Source of the DNA: Pelotomaculum schinkii
GTDB taxonomy: Bacteria > Bacillota > Desulfotomaculia > Desulfotomaculales > Pelotomaculaceae
Direction: 5' to 3'
Assembly: GCF_004369205.1 (NCBI RefSeq)
Contig: NZ_QFGA01000002.1
Coordinates: 124,001 to 188,000 of the forward strand
Length of the DNA: 64,000 nt
Numbering within the stretch: the stretch's first letter is position 1; each line of letters begins with the position of its first letter. This document shows positions 18,899 through 27,418 of this stretch, one piece after another. The notes under the pieces are model-generated. The model had not been told where the DNA came from, searched no databases, and saw only the letters and a program-made list of their open reading frames with translations. A program made the translations under genes and the position numbers.

Positions 18899-18971
18899 AC
18901 TCTCATCTCAGCTAAGCTCAAAACTTCTCAACTTTACTCTGCTCTAAACTTACTGCTCTAACTACCTACTT
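18899..18971 (-). promoter_or_regulatory. NAG-triplet array in the trp leader (TRAP-like or HutP-like RNA site)
   Basis: On the minus strand, NAG triplets start at a strict 5-nt period: plus coordinates 18902, 18907, 18912, 18917, (18922 empty), 18927, 18932, 18937 and 18942. Read 3' to 5' they are GAG, GAG, TAG, GAG, gap, GAG, AAG, GAG, GAG, separated by exactly two nucleotides. Further AAG, CAG, GAG and TAG triplets lie upstream, to 18971, with looser spacing. The B. subtilis TRAP target is eleven (G/U)AG triplets spaced 2-3 nt; HutP also reads NAG triplets. The terminator follows about 25 nt downstream. Confidence 0.8.
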
Positions 18972-18984
18972 AAACTTAATGCAA

Positions 18985-19014
18985 ATATTAACATGATGGA
19001 CAAGGGAACGTCAA
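18985..19014 (-). promoter_or_regulatory. Candidate sigma-A promoter of the trp operon
   Basis: TTGACG (19014-19009) and TAATAT (18990-18985) are separated by 18 nt on the minus strand. Initiation would fall near 18978, just upstream of the NAG array, giving a leader of about 235 nt before the TTG start of trpE. It lies between the HutP-like gene and the array, so the operon can be transcribed independently of that gene. Confidence 0.6.
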
Positions 19015-19075
19015 GCATCATTTTCAACAGACCACCCTGGAAATAACATTCCAGGTTAGCCATAGTCTACCACCA

Positions 19076-19495
19076 TTAAGATTGTACTGCCCTGTGGCCC
19101 AAACCGATAGCTACATCATCCATATGCAGGAGGCCAACACCAAAGAATACGGCTACACTGATATGGTCACCCTGCCTGGCTATCCCGATTTTTCCCCCAA
19201 CGTTAAAACCAATGGACTTTGTCATAATTTGCGTGATAGCTTCGTGGGCAGCCCCGGCAATGGCGCCTTCGTCGGCGTGCACTTCCTTGATCACGCCTTC
19301 CCGCTTTGCCGCAACTACAGCGCGCTCAATCATTTTGTTTACCGAAGCAATAAAATCTCCACCATAATCAACGGCGGCCGTCTTAATCCCTTCCATGGCA
19401 AAGCGCTGCTTTAATGTCTTTTCTTCTTCCCTGCTCTCGGTTAACGCCATTTCAATTGCCACTCGCGCTACTTTCCTGCTTCCGTAAAGGGCCAT
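19076..19495 (-). CDS. HutP-family RNA-binding antiterminator-like protein upstream of trp
   Basis: A 139-residue protein; start 19495 has GGGAGGAG 9 nt upstream. It resembles HutP across its length: an N-terminal helix with VARVAIEMALTESREEE, a central AAVDYGGDFIASVNKMIERAV, the helix GAIAGAAHEAITQI (counterpart of the HutP His-rich helix), and the strand pair GDHISVAVFFGVG...LLHMDDVAIGLGH (HutP: GDWIAVSLYGTIG...). By eye, the HutP metal ligand His77 and the C-terminal His138 have counterparts, but His73 appears to be Ala, so the ligand may not be histidine. HutP hexamers bind NAG triplets in hut mRNA. The next gene on this strand is the trp operon, with its NAG array. Control of trp by this protein is inference. 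Confidence 0.72.
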   Translation of the reverse strand: MALYGSRKVARVAIEMALTESREEEKTLKQRFAMEGIKTAAVDYGGDFIASVNKMIERAVVAAKREGVIKEVHADEGAIAGAAHEAITQIMTKSIGFNVGGKIGIARQGDHISVAVFFGVGLLHMDDVAIGLGHRAVQS

Positions 19496-19612
19496 AAACG
19501 GCATCTCCTCCCGCATACATTAAAATACACTCCTTAAAGGGAGTGTTACAGCCAATATTATTATACCCCTGGCAACATTATACTGGAGGGATTTTTAAAA
19601 AGCAACAAGGCT

Positions 19613-20080
19613 CTATCTGTTCCCCAGCCGCACCCGGGCCAGGCAGGATATACCACCTTCAACACGTAAATGGTCGCCTGCGGATGGAACCAGCACTTCC
19701 TTTGACACGTCCAAGACCTCTATATCGAGAGGCCTGCTGTAACGGGAACCATCCACTTCAATCAGGTCACCTTCCTGGACAAAAACTGTAACGTACCGAT
19801 CACGGAATTCCCCACGGGATTCACCGTTAACCAGTATCCTGGCCAATGGCAGTGTGGAATAATTTTTTAGCTGAAAGGTAACCACAGGTTCCTGCAACAA
19901 GCCGGCTGTAAGAGGGGGGTGGGTCCGTTCAAGCGAGGCAACCGGCACAGCGTCCTCCGGCAGGGGATCACCCGCTCTAAGCGACTGTACCAACATTATT
20001 ATCGCGGCTATAACTACCACCAACCGGATTAGAGCCCGTTCCAGCCTATCCCGGCCCGGCCTGCGCATCCCTGTTTTCAT
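19613..20080 (-). CDS. Membrane-anchored protein of unknown function
   Basis: About 155 residues. A basic N-terminus (MKTGMRRPGRDRLERALIR) is followed by one membrane segment (LVVVIAAIIMLV) and then an extracytoplasmic part rich in beta-like stretches (VVTFQLKNYSTLPLARILV; FVQEGDLIEVDGS). The start at 20080 has GGGGGTG upstream. I do not recognise the family. It lies between a second unknown gene and the HutP-like gene on the same strand, about 90 bp and 120 bp apart. Confidence 0.7.
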   Translation of the reverse strand: MKTGMRRPGRDRLERALIRLVVVIAAIIMLVQSLRAGDPLPEDAVPVASLERTHPPLTAGLLQEPVVTFQLKNYSTLPLARILVNGESRGEFRDRYVTVFVQEGDLIEVDGSRYSRPLDIEVLDVSKEVLVPSAGDHLRVEGGISCLARVRLGNR

Positions 20081-20171
20081 CAATACACCCCCGCCCAATT
20101 TTCACCCAGTAAAGTCTATGAACTCACCTGGAAGAAAATACACTGACAGGCGTTTCAACCAGCATAAAAAC

Positions 20172-20642
20172 TTATTTTAAGTTATACTTTTTTTCCAGGC
20201 GCAACCTGTATTCTCTCATTTCCTCATGCACTCTGAACAAAAGCCTCTCCAGGTCGGAATGACTGAGATTGATAGACGCAGGATCCAGTATTTCAATTTT
20301 TCTAAAATCCTCTCTGGTTATGAACCGGACAATATTCTCCAGGTTATCAGCCTTAATCGTCATTACCAGGGGGGCGTAGGCAGCATATGTATTGGCTATT
20401 TCGTCATAAACAGAGTAAACATCAGTGCTTACGTCTATATCGATAATCTGAATACCCTGCAGGGGAATGTTCCGGAAAACAGCAACCTGTTGCTCCCTGA
20501 CCTCCTCCGCTGCTTTTTCAGAAGGCTTTCCTCCAAAAAGCAGCCGTCCCGGCTTGCCATTTGACTTGAAATCAAGACGGACCTTAAACAGTACGCCATT
20601 CCTATCAAGAAGGTTGTTGTCCTCACTTAATGGTTTAGGCAA
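20172..20642 (-). CDS. Protein of unknown function, cytoplasmic
   Basis: About 156 residues with no signal or membrane segment. The start is taken as TTG 20642, because GGGAGGG lies 6 nt before it across a T-run; the frame extends to 20660. The sequence has a mixed alpha/beta middle (IQIIDIDVSTDVYSVYDEI; APLVMTIKADNLENIVRF) and a charged helical tail (SDLERLLFRVHEEMREYRLR). I do not recognise a family. It is downstream of rluB on the same strand. Confidence 0.7.
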   Translation of the reverse strand: MPKPLSEDNNLLDRNGVLFKVRLDFKSNGKPGRLLFGGKPSEKAAEEVREQQVAVFRNIPLQGIQIIDIDVSTDVYSVYDEIANTYAAYAPLVMTIKADNLENIVRFITREDFRKIEILDPASINLSHSDLERLLFRVHEEMREYRLRLEKKYNLK

Positions 20643-20768
20643 AAAAAACCCTCCCGTCAAAGGGGATTACCCTGCTAAAGGTAATTCAACCCTAAATTAA
20701 AAATTCCTGCGCGCTATTGCCAGATTGTGCCATTCTCTACACAAGGACAAGTACTTCAACAGGTTAAT

Positions 20769-21509
20769 TTACTGCTTGCCTGTGCCAGGCTTCAACCCGG
20801 CCAGCGCTTTCAACTGCTTCACTTCCAGCTCACTCAGGTGCCGGTACTCCCCCGGTCGCATTGTCTCCAGGCCGAGGTTTCCAAGCTTGCTCCGTTTTAA
20901 CCGTAACACCCGGTACCCAATATGATCAAACATGCGCCTGATCTGGCGATTGCGGCCTTCCCGGATGGTCACCTCCACCAGCGCGTTACCGTCATGCTGG
21001 CCAACCAGCCTGACTTTGGCGGGCGCGGTCAGGCCGTCCTCCAGGTTGAGTCCTGCGGACATCTGTTCCAACTGTTCCTTGGCAGGAACGCCTTCTACCC
21101 GCACCAGGTAGGTCTTCGGGACGAGGTGACTGGGATGAGTCAGCGCGAAAGTAAGTTCTCCATCATTGGTCATCAAGAGCAGGCCTTCACTATCGTAGTC
21201 CAGCCTGCCGACGGGATAAACCCTGGCAGTGATTCCTTTAAGCAAGTCGGTTACCTGTTTGCGGCCTTTCTCATCGCTCATGGTTGTGATATACCCGCGA
21301 GGCTTGTACATCAAGAGATAATATTTTTGTGACGACAGACGCAGGGTCTCGCCGCCTACCTGGATTTTATCCTTGTCCGGGTCAACCTTGGTACCCGGTT
21401 CGGTTACGACCCGGCCATTGATTTTTACCATCCCGGCTGCAATCATAGCCTCGCAGTGCCGCCTGGAGGCAACCCCGGCACGCGCCATCACTTTTTGTAT
21501 GCGTTCCAT
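20769..21509 (-). CDS. rluB: 23S rRNA pseudouridine synthase, RluB/RsuA type
   Basis: 246 residues. The N-terminal S4 RNA-binding domain (ARAGVASRRHCEAMIAAGMV) is followed by the catalytic domain with the nucleophilic Asp in VGRLDYDSEGLLLMTNDG, and later VTIREGRNRQIRRMF. It isomerises a uridine in 23S rRNA helix 89 in the RluB subfamily. AGGTGG lies just before the ATG. In spore-formers it is often next to spmA/spmB, as here. Confidence 0.93.
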   Translation of the reverse strand: MERIQKVMARAGVASRRHCEAMIAAGMVKINGRVVTEPGTKVDPDKDKIQVGGETLRLSSQKYYLLMYKPRGYITTMSDEKGRKQVTDLLKGITARVYPVGRLDYDSEGLLLMTNDGELTFALTHPSHLVPKTYLVRVEGVPAKEQLEQMSAGLNLEDGLTAPAKVRLVGQHDGNALVEVTIREGRNRQIRRMFDHIGYRVLRLKRSKLGNLGLETMRPGEYRHLSELEVKQLKALAGLKPGTGKQ

Positions 21510-21598
21510 ATACCACCTGACCGTATTCCATGTATTTTAACGATTGTGCCCCTTTACTTAATTATACCCAATAATATCATTATGGGTAATCTGTGGAC

Positions 21599-21643
21599 TG
21601 CATTTCTCCTGGGCATGTGTAAATGAATTCGCAGCCGCATTTT
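21599..21643 (+). repeat. Partial copy of the dispersed repeat, in the rluB-spmB gap
   Basis: CTGCATTTCTCCTGGGCATG followed by TGTAAATGAATTCGCAGCCGCATTTT is the conserved tail of the composite repeat, without the heptamers. The gap 21510-21949 otherwise holds only the spmB terminator and a short unsupported plus-strand frame (21653-21838). Confidence 0.6.
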
Positions 21644-21889
21644 CGGGGATAGTTGCCCATGCCGCCAGCGGCGCCACGGATCATAAAAATATCTTTTAAA
21701 GTCTCGCTGTTTTATACTGAAGCCTTTTGCTGCACACTGCGGACAAAACCGACCCTAAGAAAATTTAATCAGAACCAAACTCTGTTGTCAAATAAAAACA
21801 ATGGGCCGCTTTTTCGAGAAACACTCTCTTATACGTAGAGGTTACGAAAATTGAGACCATCGGGGAGGGAACCAAGTAAACTTTGCCGC

Positions 21890-21918
21890 AAAAAAATACC
21901 GGAGCTGTGAGTCTCCGG
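21890..21918 (-). terminator. Terminator after spmB
   Basis: Minus-strand stem CCGGAG/CTCCGG (21899-21918) is followed by TATTTTTTT. It ends the FAD-oxidoreductase/spmA/spmB transcript about 30 nt after the spmB stop. Confidence 0.75.
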
Positions 21919-21949
21919 ATTAAACAGTACTGTAATCAATTTTATATCC

Positions 21950-22483
21950 TCAAAACAAGGTACTGACGATAAAAACCGAGGCAACCAGGGTGGTAAAGTC
22001 CGCTACCAGTCCCAGGAGCACCGAGTAACGATATTTTCTGATACCAACCGATCCAAAATATAATGTGAGGACGTAGAAGGTAGTATCGCAGCTGCCCTGC
22101 ATGGTGGAGACCAGCCGCCCCAGGAAGCTGTCCGGGCCGTAGGTTTTGACAATATCCGAGGCAATGCCAAGGGCGGCTCCACCGGAGAGAGGACGCATGA
22201 TCGCGTGGGGCAAGACCTCCGCCGGCAGACCGACAAAGCCAAGCAAGGGCGAGAGAGACGCGACCAGCACTTCCATTGCTCCAGAAGCCCGGAAAATACT
22301 GATGGCGACCATCATAGCCACCAGGTAGGGAATGGTTTTAACAGCGGTTGCAAAACCAGCCTCGGCCCCTTCCACAAATGTTTCGTAGACCTTGACCCCA
22401 CGAAGCACCGCCACCAGGGGAACCACCAGTAGAATAACCGGTATGGCCCAGCGGGACAGCTCCGAAATAAACTCAAACAACAC
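21950..22483 (-). CDS. spmB: Spore maturation protein B
   Basis: A 177-residue multi-pass membrane protein of the nucleoside recognition (Gate) family. Typical stretches are KTIPYLVAMMVAISIFRASG, MRPLSGGAALGI and MQGSCDTTFYVLTLYFGSVG. SpmB works with SpmA in dehydration of the spore core. The start is one base after the spmA stop region (gap of about 1 bp), so the two are coupled. Confidence 0.93.
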   Translation of the reverse strand: MLFEFISELSRWAIPVILLVVPLVAVLRGVKVYETFVEGAEAGFATAVKTIPYLVAMMVAISIFRASGAMEVLVASLSPLLGFVGLPAEVLPHAIMRPLSGGAALGIASDIVKTYGPDSFLGRLVSTMQGSCDTTFYVLTLYFGSVGIRKYRYSVLLGLVADFTTLVASVFIVSTLF

Positions 22484-22484
22484 C

Positions 22485-23075
22485 TTACCTCCTTTTGCCC
22501 GAATAAAACAACCTTAGCAGCCGGTCCACCAATATAGCTACCAACATGCTGAAGGCGGTCGCTATGATGGTTGGCCCTACGATATCAGTGGGGTCGCTGG
22601 AACCGTATAGCAGGCGGATACCGATAATAGTGGTCGGGATCAGGGTGACACAGGAGGTATTAAGAGCAAGAAAGGTACACATGGAGTCCGAAGCAGTGTC
22701 TTTGGAGTGGTTCAGTGTCTGTAGTTCCCGCATGGCAATCAGTCCCATGGGTGTTGCAGCGTTCCCCAGTCCCAGGATATTGGCGCTGAGGTTCATAACA
22801 ATAGCGCCCATGGCCGGGTGTTCCCTGGGCACACTGGGGAAAAGAAAACGCATTACCGGGCGCACCAGCCACGCCAGCGCGCGTACCAGTCCAGCCTCTT
22901 CGGCCAGCTTCATGATACCGAGCCAGAAGGTGATAATAGCAATCAGGCTGATGGATATTTTTACCGCATTATTAGCGCCGTCAAAGGCAGCCTTCGTTAC
23001 AACCTCGATATTTCCGTTGATCCCGGCCACAACAATGCCGAACACAACCATCGCCAGCCAGACAAAGTTGACCAC
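22485..23075 (-). CDS. spmA: Spore maturation protein A
   Basis: 196 residues from GTG 23075, the usual SpmA length; the longer frame to 23198 would run into the upstream gene. GGGGGTG lies upstream. Membrane segments begin at FVWLAMVVFGIVVAG. The paired Gate-domain motifs are FWLGIMKLAEEAGL, MNLSANILGLGNAATPMG and FLALNTSCVTLIPTT. It is followed immediately by spmB. Confidence 0.93.
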   Translation of the reverse strand: MVNFVWLAMVVFGIVVAGINGNIEVVTKAAFDGANNAVKISISLIAIITFWLGIMKLAEEAGLVRALAWLVRPVMRFLFPSVPREHPAMGAIVMNLSANILGLGNAATPMGLIAMRELQTLNHSKDTASDSMCTFLALNTSCVTLIPTTIIGIRLLYGSSDPTDIVGPTIIATAFSMLVAILVDRLLRLFYSGKRR

Positions 23076-23194
23076 TTCCACACCCCCACTAAAGCTTGTC
23101 CTCTGATACTTTATGAGTCGGAGCGGACAAATAGTACAAATAATGGTAATTTTTACTATCACGGAAATAACGCTAAGGGTGTCTTTAAAAATAA

Positions 23195-24472
23195 TCACAT
23201 GATCCTGCGATTGAAGCTCCCTGCCAGCCCGGTTTTGCCGACCCGTTCACGGATTTGCGCCATGTCGGTAGTATAGAGTCCCCGCTCCTGCATCCTCTGG
23301 AAGTATACTGAACCGGAAAAAGTATATTTCTTGCTCATCCCTTTAGAGGTTTTCATTTCCCTGTGCATAAAGGAAATAATATCGCCGCAGGCCAGTTCGG
23401 ACGGCAGCACGAGCAGTTCGCGCCCGGCCAGCATCCTTACCGCATTGTGGCCGGCCAGAAAGCCGGTTACGATAGCCTCAGTATGACCAACCAATAGGCC
23501 TGTCTTCTCCCCGGCGCAAAACAGGTTTAGCGAGCCTGAAACAGCAAGGCTGTCATCGCATGGCGCCATCGCCATAAAACGGACTGAATTTCCCATCCCG
23601 CCTGAATAGGGATCGGCATAGCGGGCATCCTCTAAGCCTTCCAGGGTGCGGAGTATTTCCAGCGGAAAATAAGAGGCCATTAACTTGGCGTGGCCGGTGT
23701 CAAGGAACACCAGGTTATCCGCAAACTCAGGCAGGGAGTACTGCTGACAGGCCTTGCGGTCCAGCCTGGCTTTGGCGCGGAGGGTTTCAGGAAGGGGAAT
23801 GATCAGCACCCCAGTTTGCTCCAGCTTTGCCACCAGGACAGGTGATATGGACTTTTTTTCAAGCTTGCAGGACCCGCTCATGGCCTCAAACTGGGGGAAA
23901 CCCTCCCCGGCCGTTATTTCGCTAATACCGGCTTTGGCTGTAAGGCTAATACGTGGTCCGAAGGTGGGACAGCGCAGTATGCACATGGCGCAACCAGAAC
24001 CATACCGGGTGCAGTATTGTGCCGGTCCGGCCGTACCGGTACAGTCAATAAAGACAGCCCCCTCGATGTGATCACCGTCGGCCGTATCAATCCCGGTAAT
24101 AAAACCATTGTTATTTGTAACACCGGACATCCTTTTCTGCAGCTTTAAGCGAACCCCTGCTGTTCGAAGCGCCATTCTGATCGATGGCTCTATTCTGGTT
24201 ACGTCGTACAGCATGGCATGGCGATGCCCCGGGAAATCAACGTTCAGATGGGTGGCAGACTGCTCAATGAGCTTAAGGAAATCCCCGGCGCCGAGTTCCC
24301 GCATTTCTTCCATAGCCGTGAGGCGGCCGTTGTTGCGCATAATACCGCCTACCAGGCCGGTGCCCAGGAGCATATCAGTTTTTTCAATAATTACCGTTTC
24401 AGCTCCGGCCACAGCTGCGGCATAAGCGGCAGAACACCCGGCCCAACCGCCCCCGACAATAACAACAGTCAT
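23195..24472 (-). CDS. FAD-dependent oxidoreductase with a cysteine-rich motif
   Basis: About 425 residues; start 24472 has GGGGAGGG 7 nt upstream. The N-terminal dinucleotide motif is VVIVGGGWAGCSAAYAAAVAG, followed by an EKTDMLLGTG segment. A Cys-rich stretch GCAMCILRCPTFGPR at about residue 180 could be redox active or bind metal. The C-terminus has FCAGEKTGLLVGHTEAIVTGFLAG, the usual FAD-closing segment. The substrate is unknown. It heads the spmA-spmB transcript, so a sporulation or redox role is possible; that is inference. Confidence 0.8.
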   Translation of the reverse strand: MTVVIVGGGWAGCSAAYAAAVAGAETVIIEKTDMLLGTGLVGGIMRNNGRLTAMEEMRELGAGDFLKLIEQSATHLNVDFPGHRHAMLYDVTRIEPSIRMALRTAGVRLKLQKRMSGVTNNNGFITGIDTADGDHIEGAVFIDCTGTAGPAQYCTRYGSGCAMCILRCPTFGPRISLTAKAGISEITAGEGFPQFEAMSGSCKLEKKSISPVLVAKLEQTGVLIIPLPETLRAKARLDRKACQQYSLPEFADNLVFLDTGHAKLMASYFPLEILRTLEGLEDARYADPYSGGMGNSVRFMAMAPCDDSLAVSGSLNLFCAGEKTGLLVGHTEAIVTGFLAGHNAVRMLAGRELLVLPSELACGDIISFMHREMKTSKGMSKKYTFSGSVYFQRMQERGLYTTDMAQIRERVGKTGLAGSFNRRIM

Positions 24473-24586
24473 AAAAAAGCCCTCCCCAAAAAACAGTATA
24501 TTCAATGGGAGCGCTAAAAGCTTCTGCCTTTACCAGATTAAGGCTGAAAATATAAATGCTGTTATCTATATGCACTTTATTTTTCT

Positions 24587-26008
24587 CTACAAAAACTTTT
24601 TGGATCCCTTTTCACCATTGTAGGAAAAAAGCACCGGCTTGTTGTCCAGGCGTGTTTCCAGGTGAACGGTCTTACCCCACAGGGTATACACGTGAGGGAG
24701 GGTCTTTTCCAGGTAGAAAACATCAAGTTCAACCCCCTCAAAGTAGTGCTTGAGGTAGAGCTCACCCTTCTTGTTAAAGTCACCGTCCTGTACCACGATA
24801 TGTGGAAAACTGCAATTGGTAAGATTGATTACCAGGCCGTCCCTGACCTTTTCCCACTCCTTCTGGCTGATTTTCCAGTCGTAACCCATTTTTTTAAATA
24901 AATACAGGTCCAGATCGTCGACCAATTCTTTGGTGAGGTAATTCCGGAGAAAGGAAATATCATTTTCCATTGCCCTCACCTCAAAAATTTTCTGTTTCCC
25001 TTCCCCACCCGGACGGCCATATTTTTCCTTTTCTTCCTCCGTAGGGTTTTCCCACCGTTTTTCAATGTCCTCGAAAATTTTTAAGCCCAGTGTGTAAGGG
25101 TTGAGGTGGGTGCGGGAGGTCTGTACGATGCCTGAGTGCATCTTGGCTAACTCGATTGTTTCCGCCTCGTCCAGTTCAATTTCCCGCATAATCCTGAGGT
25201 GCCAGTAGGACGCCCAACCTTCATTCATTATTTTTGTCTCCATCTGAGGCCAAAAGTAGAGCATTTCCTGACGGATTACCGACATGATATCCCTCTGCCA
25301 GTCCTCCAGTTCCTTACTGTTTTGAGTTATGAAAAGCATCAGGTCCTTTTCCGGTTCAGTTGGAAACTTCCTGGGATGATCGCAAGTATCGCATTTAAAT
25401 GTATCTTTATCATCCAGGGACCAGAGATCGTCGTAAGGCGTTTCAGGCTTTTTATGCCGGCAGTCATGCTTTGAAGCCTCGTCCTTTTTTGAGTTTTTTC
25501 TGATCATCCGTCTTGGCTCCACATGTTCCTGAATTGCAATCGCCGCGTCGATAAAAGACTCTACTTTGGCTTTGCCATACTTGAACTCGTATTCCCGGAA
25601 GCGGTTGGCGGCCGCAGCCATGGATTCAACCATAGCCGTGGAAGTATTTTTGAAATAAATATTGTTCTTAAAAAAATCACAGTGGGCAATGACGTGCGCC
25701 ATGATCAACTTGTTCTGGATCAGGCTGTTCCCCTCCAGCAAAAAAGCGTAACAAGGATCGGAATTAATTACCATCTCATAAATACGGCCCAGATTATAAT
25801 CGTACTGTGTCTTCATTTTGTGGTAGGCCTTGCCGAAGGTCCAGTGAGAAAAGCGGGTGGGCATGCCGTAAGCGCCAAAAGTATAGATAATATCAGCCGG
25901 GCAAATTTCAAAAAAAATATCATAAAAATCAAGACCAAATTCCCTGGCCTTTGCCGAAATCTTTTCCATGGCCACTTCCAGGCAGCTCATTTCTTTCTGT
26001 GGGTTCAA
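24587..26008 (-). CDS. spoVR: SpoVR-family protein
   Basis: 473 residues from TTG 26008 (AAGGAG 9 nt upstream). Typical family features are DFYDIFFEICPADIIYTFGAYGMP, GRIYEMVINSDPCYAFLLEGN, VIAHCDFFKNN, and NEGWASYWHLRIMREIEL. An inserted CDTCDHPRKFP segment with paired cysteines lies mid-protein. SpoVR affects spore cortex formation in B. subtilis, and its homologue YcgB occurs with YeaG/YeaH in enterobacteria. Here it is the third gene of the same trio. Confidence 0.93.
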   Translation of the reverse strand: MNPQKEMSCLEVAMEKISAKAREFGLDFYDIFFEICPADIIYTFGAYGMPTRFSHWTFGKAYHKMKTQYDYNLGRIYEMVINSDPCYAFLLEGNSLIQNKLIMAHVIAHCDFFKNNIYFKNTSTAMVESMAAAANRFREYEFKYGKAKVESFIDAAIAIQEHVEPRRMIRKNSKKDEASKHDCRHKKPETPYDDLWSLDDKDTFKCDTCDHPRKFPTEPEKDLMLFITQNSKELEDWQRDIMSVIRQEMLYFWPQMETKIMNEGWASYWHLRIMREIELDEAETIELAKMHSGIVQTSRTHLNPYTLGLKIFEDIEKRWENPTEEEKEKYGRPGGEGKQKIFEVRAMENDISFLRNYLTKELVDDLDLYLFKKMGYDWKISQKEWEKVRDGLVINLTNCSFPHIVVQDGDFNKKGELYLKHYFEGVELDVFYLEKTLPHVYTLWGKTVHLETRLDNKPVLFSYNGEKGSKKFL

Positions 26009-26129
26009 CAGTCATCACTCCTTGGTTTTACAATATGCTAAGAAATCTTTTTATTGCCACTGTCCGGGAAACGGTAGTGATGCAAGGATTATAAAAAAGT
26101 CCCCCGTTTAGGGAGACCGAGGCTGATTT

Positions 26130-26207
26130 GGTCGTGGGTCGTGAGTCGTGGGTCGTGGGTATATGCTGTAATCCTTTGGGGTCATTGTACGAATGTATTC
26201 GCACCTC
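26130..26207 (+). repeat. Full copy of the composite heptamer repeat, between spoVR and the DUF444 gene
   Basis: Four heptamer-like units (GTCGTGG, GTCGTGA, GTCGTGG, GTCGTGG) lead into GTATATGCTGTAATCCTTTG, GGGTCATTGTACGAATG and TATTCGCACC. Copies at 16621, 39482, 42045 and 42553 share the same order of parts. Confidence 0.7.
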
Positions 26208-26257
26208 GGGACGCATTAGCTGTTTCATTAGCGTTAGGGTAGGTTCCGTGCAAGAGC

Positions 26258-27406
26258 TTACTTTTGCTCTTGTGTCTGGCTGAAGAATTTTTTCAGGGCG
26301 GGGTAGACCCCACTTTTGTCGCGGATGGTGACGCAGGTAAACTTGGGGTTCTGGATTTTTTTGAACGTGTTGCGCAAAGTACTGGTGTAGTAGTAGGGCC
26401 CCTCAATCTCACCGTAGCCCACCATATTGCAGACCTCCAGCAGCGCATTGATGTTTTTGACGCAGTTCTCATTATCTGAGGACAGGTTATCACCATCGGA
26501 AAAATGAAAGCCGTAGATATTGTAGTCTTGAGGGCTATAGCGCTTTTCAATAATCTCCAGAGCCAGTTTATACACTGAAGAGCAGCGGGTACCACCGCTG
26601 GCCCCCTTGGTGAAGAACTCTTCTTCGGTTGTTTCCTTGGCTTCGGTATGGTGGGCCAGGAAAACAATCTGGACGTTGTTGTACTTGGTACGCAGGAAAC
26701 GGACCATCCAGAAGAAAAAACTGCGGGCGATGTACTTCTCAAAGGGCCCCATCGACCCCGAGGTATCCATCATGGCCAGGACCACGGCGTTGGATTCAAA
26801 TTTGTAGGTTGTTTCCCAGGTCTTATAGCGCAGGTCCTCGGGCGTAATGCCGTGCAGACCGGGGTTCCCTTGCAGGGCGTTGCGCTTGATGACCTCCATA
26901 ATCGTCCGTTTACGGTCGATGTTGCTGGCAATGCCTTTTTTGCGGACATCCTTAAATTCGACCGATTCCGAGGCAATTTCCGGTTTTTTCTTCTGCTCCA
27001 GGTTTGGCAGGCCCAAGTCCTCGAAAATCATCTCAGCCAGCTCATCAACGGTAATATCGGCCTCGTAGTAATCCACACCCGGCTCTTCGCCGGCGCCCTT
27101 TCCTTTACCCTGACCATGCTGCGGATCGGAATAAATTACGTCCCCTTGCTTGCTGTTGCCGTCACCCTGACCGCCATGCTGCTGCTTGCCGAAATCATAG
27201 CGGAAGTGAAATTCATCCAGGGAGCGTATCGGCACTTTGACTACCTTGCGCCCGTCGTGCATAATAATACTTTCTTCACTGACAATATCGGCAAGGTTCT
27301 TTTTTATAGCGTCCCGTACCTTTTCCTGGTGCCGCTGCCGGTCAATCTCCCCCTTGCGGTGAAGCGACCAGTCCTCCCGGGAGATGACGAAGTTGGTTTT
27401 GGCCAT
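26258..27406 (-). CDS. yhbH: DUF444 protein (YhbH/YeaH), von Willebrand A-type
   Basis: 382 residues. The N-terminal half is charged, with a Gly/Gln/Lys-rich linker (about 85-115). The C-terminal VWA domain has the metal site motif MMDTSGSMG and FSDGDN. The family is stress- and sporulation-associated and always travels with the PrkA kinase, as it does here: 12 bp after prkA. The biochemical role is not known. Confidence 0.92.
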   Translation of the reverse strand: MAKTNFVISREDWSLHRKGEIDRQRHQEKVRDAIKKNLADIVSEESIIMHDGRKVVKVPIRSLDEFHFRYDFGKQQHGGQGDGNSKQGDVIYSDPQHGQGKGKGAGEEPGVDYYEADITVDELAEMIFEDLGLPNLEQKKKPEIASESVEFKDVRKKGIASNIDRKRTIMEVIKRNALQGNPGLHGITPEDLRYKTWETTYKFESNAVVLAMMDTSGSMGPFEKYIARSFFFWMVRFLRTKYNNVQIVFLAHHTEAKETTEEEFFTKGASGGTRCSSVYKLALEIIEKRYSPQDYNIYGFHFSDGDNLSSDNENCVKNINALLEVCNMVGYGEIEGPYYYTSTLRNTFKKIQNPKFTCVTIRDKSGVYPALKKFFSQTQEQK

Positions 27407-27418
27407 GGCGCTTCCTCC

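Noticed and set aside
18743-18984. T-box riboswitch in the trpE leader
   Set aside because: TGGAATTCCGCC near the terminator resembles the T-box core loosely, but the canonical TGGNACCGCG bulge and a Stem I specifier loop are not visible. The triplet array explains the leader better.
21653-21838. 61-codon plus-strand frame in the rluB-spmB gap
   Set aside because: No ribosome-binding site, no recognisable features, and it lies between a repeat and the spmB terminator.
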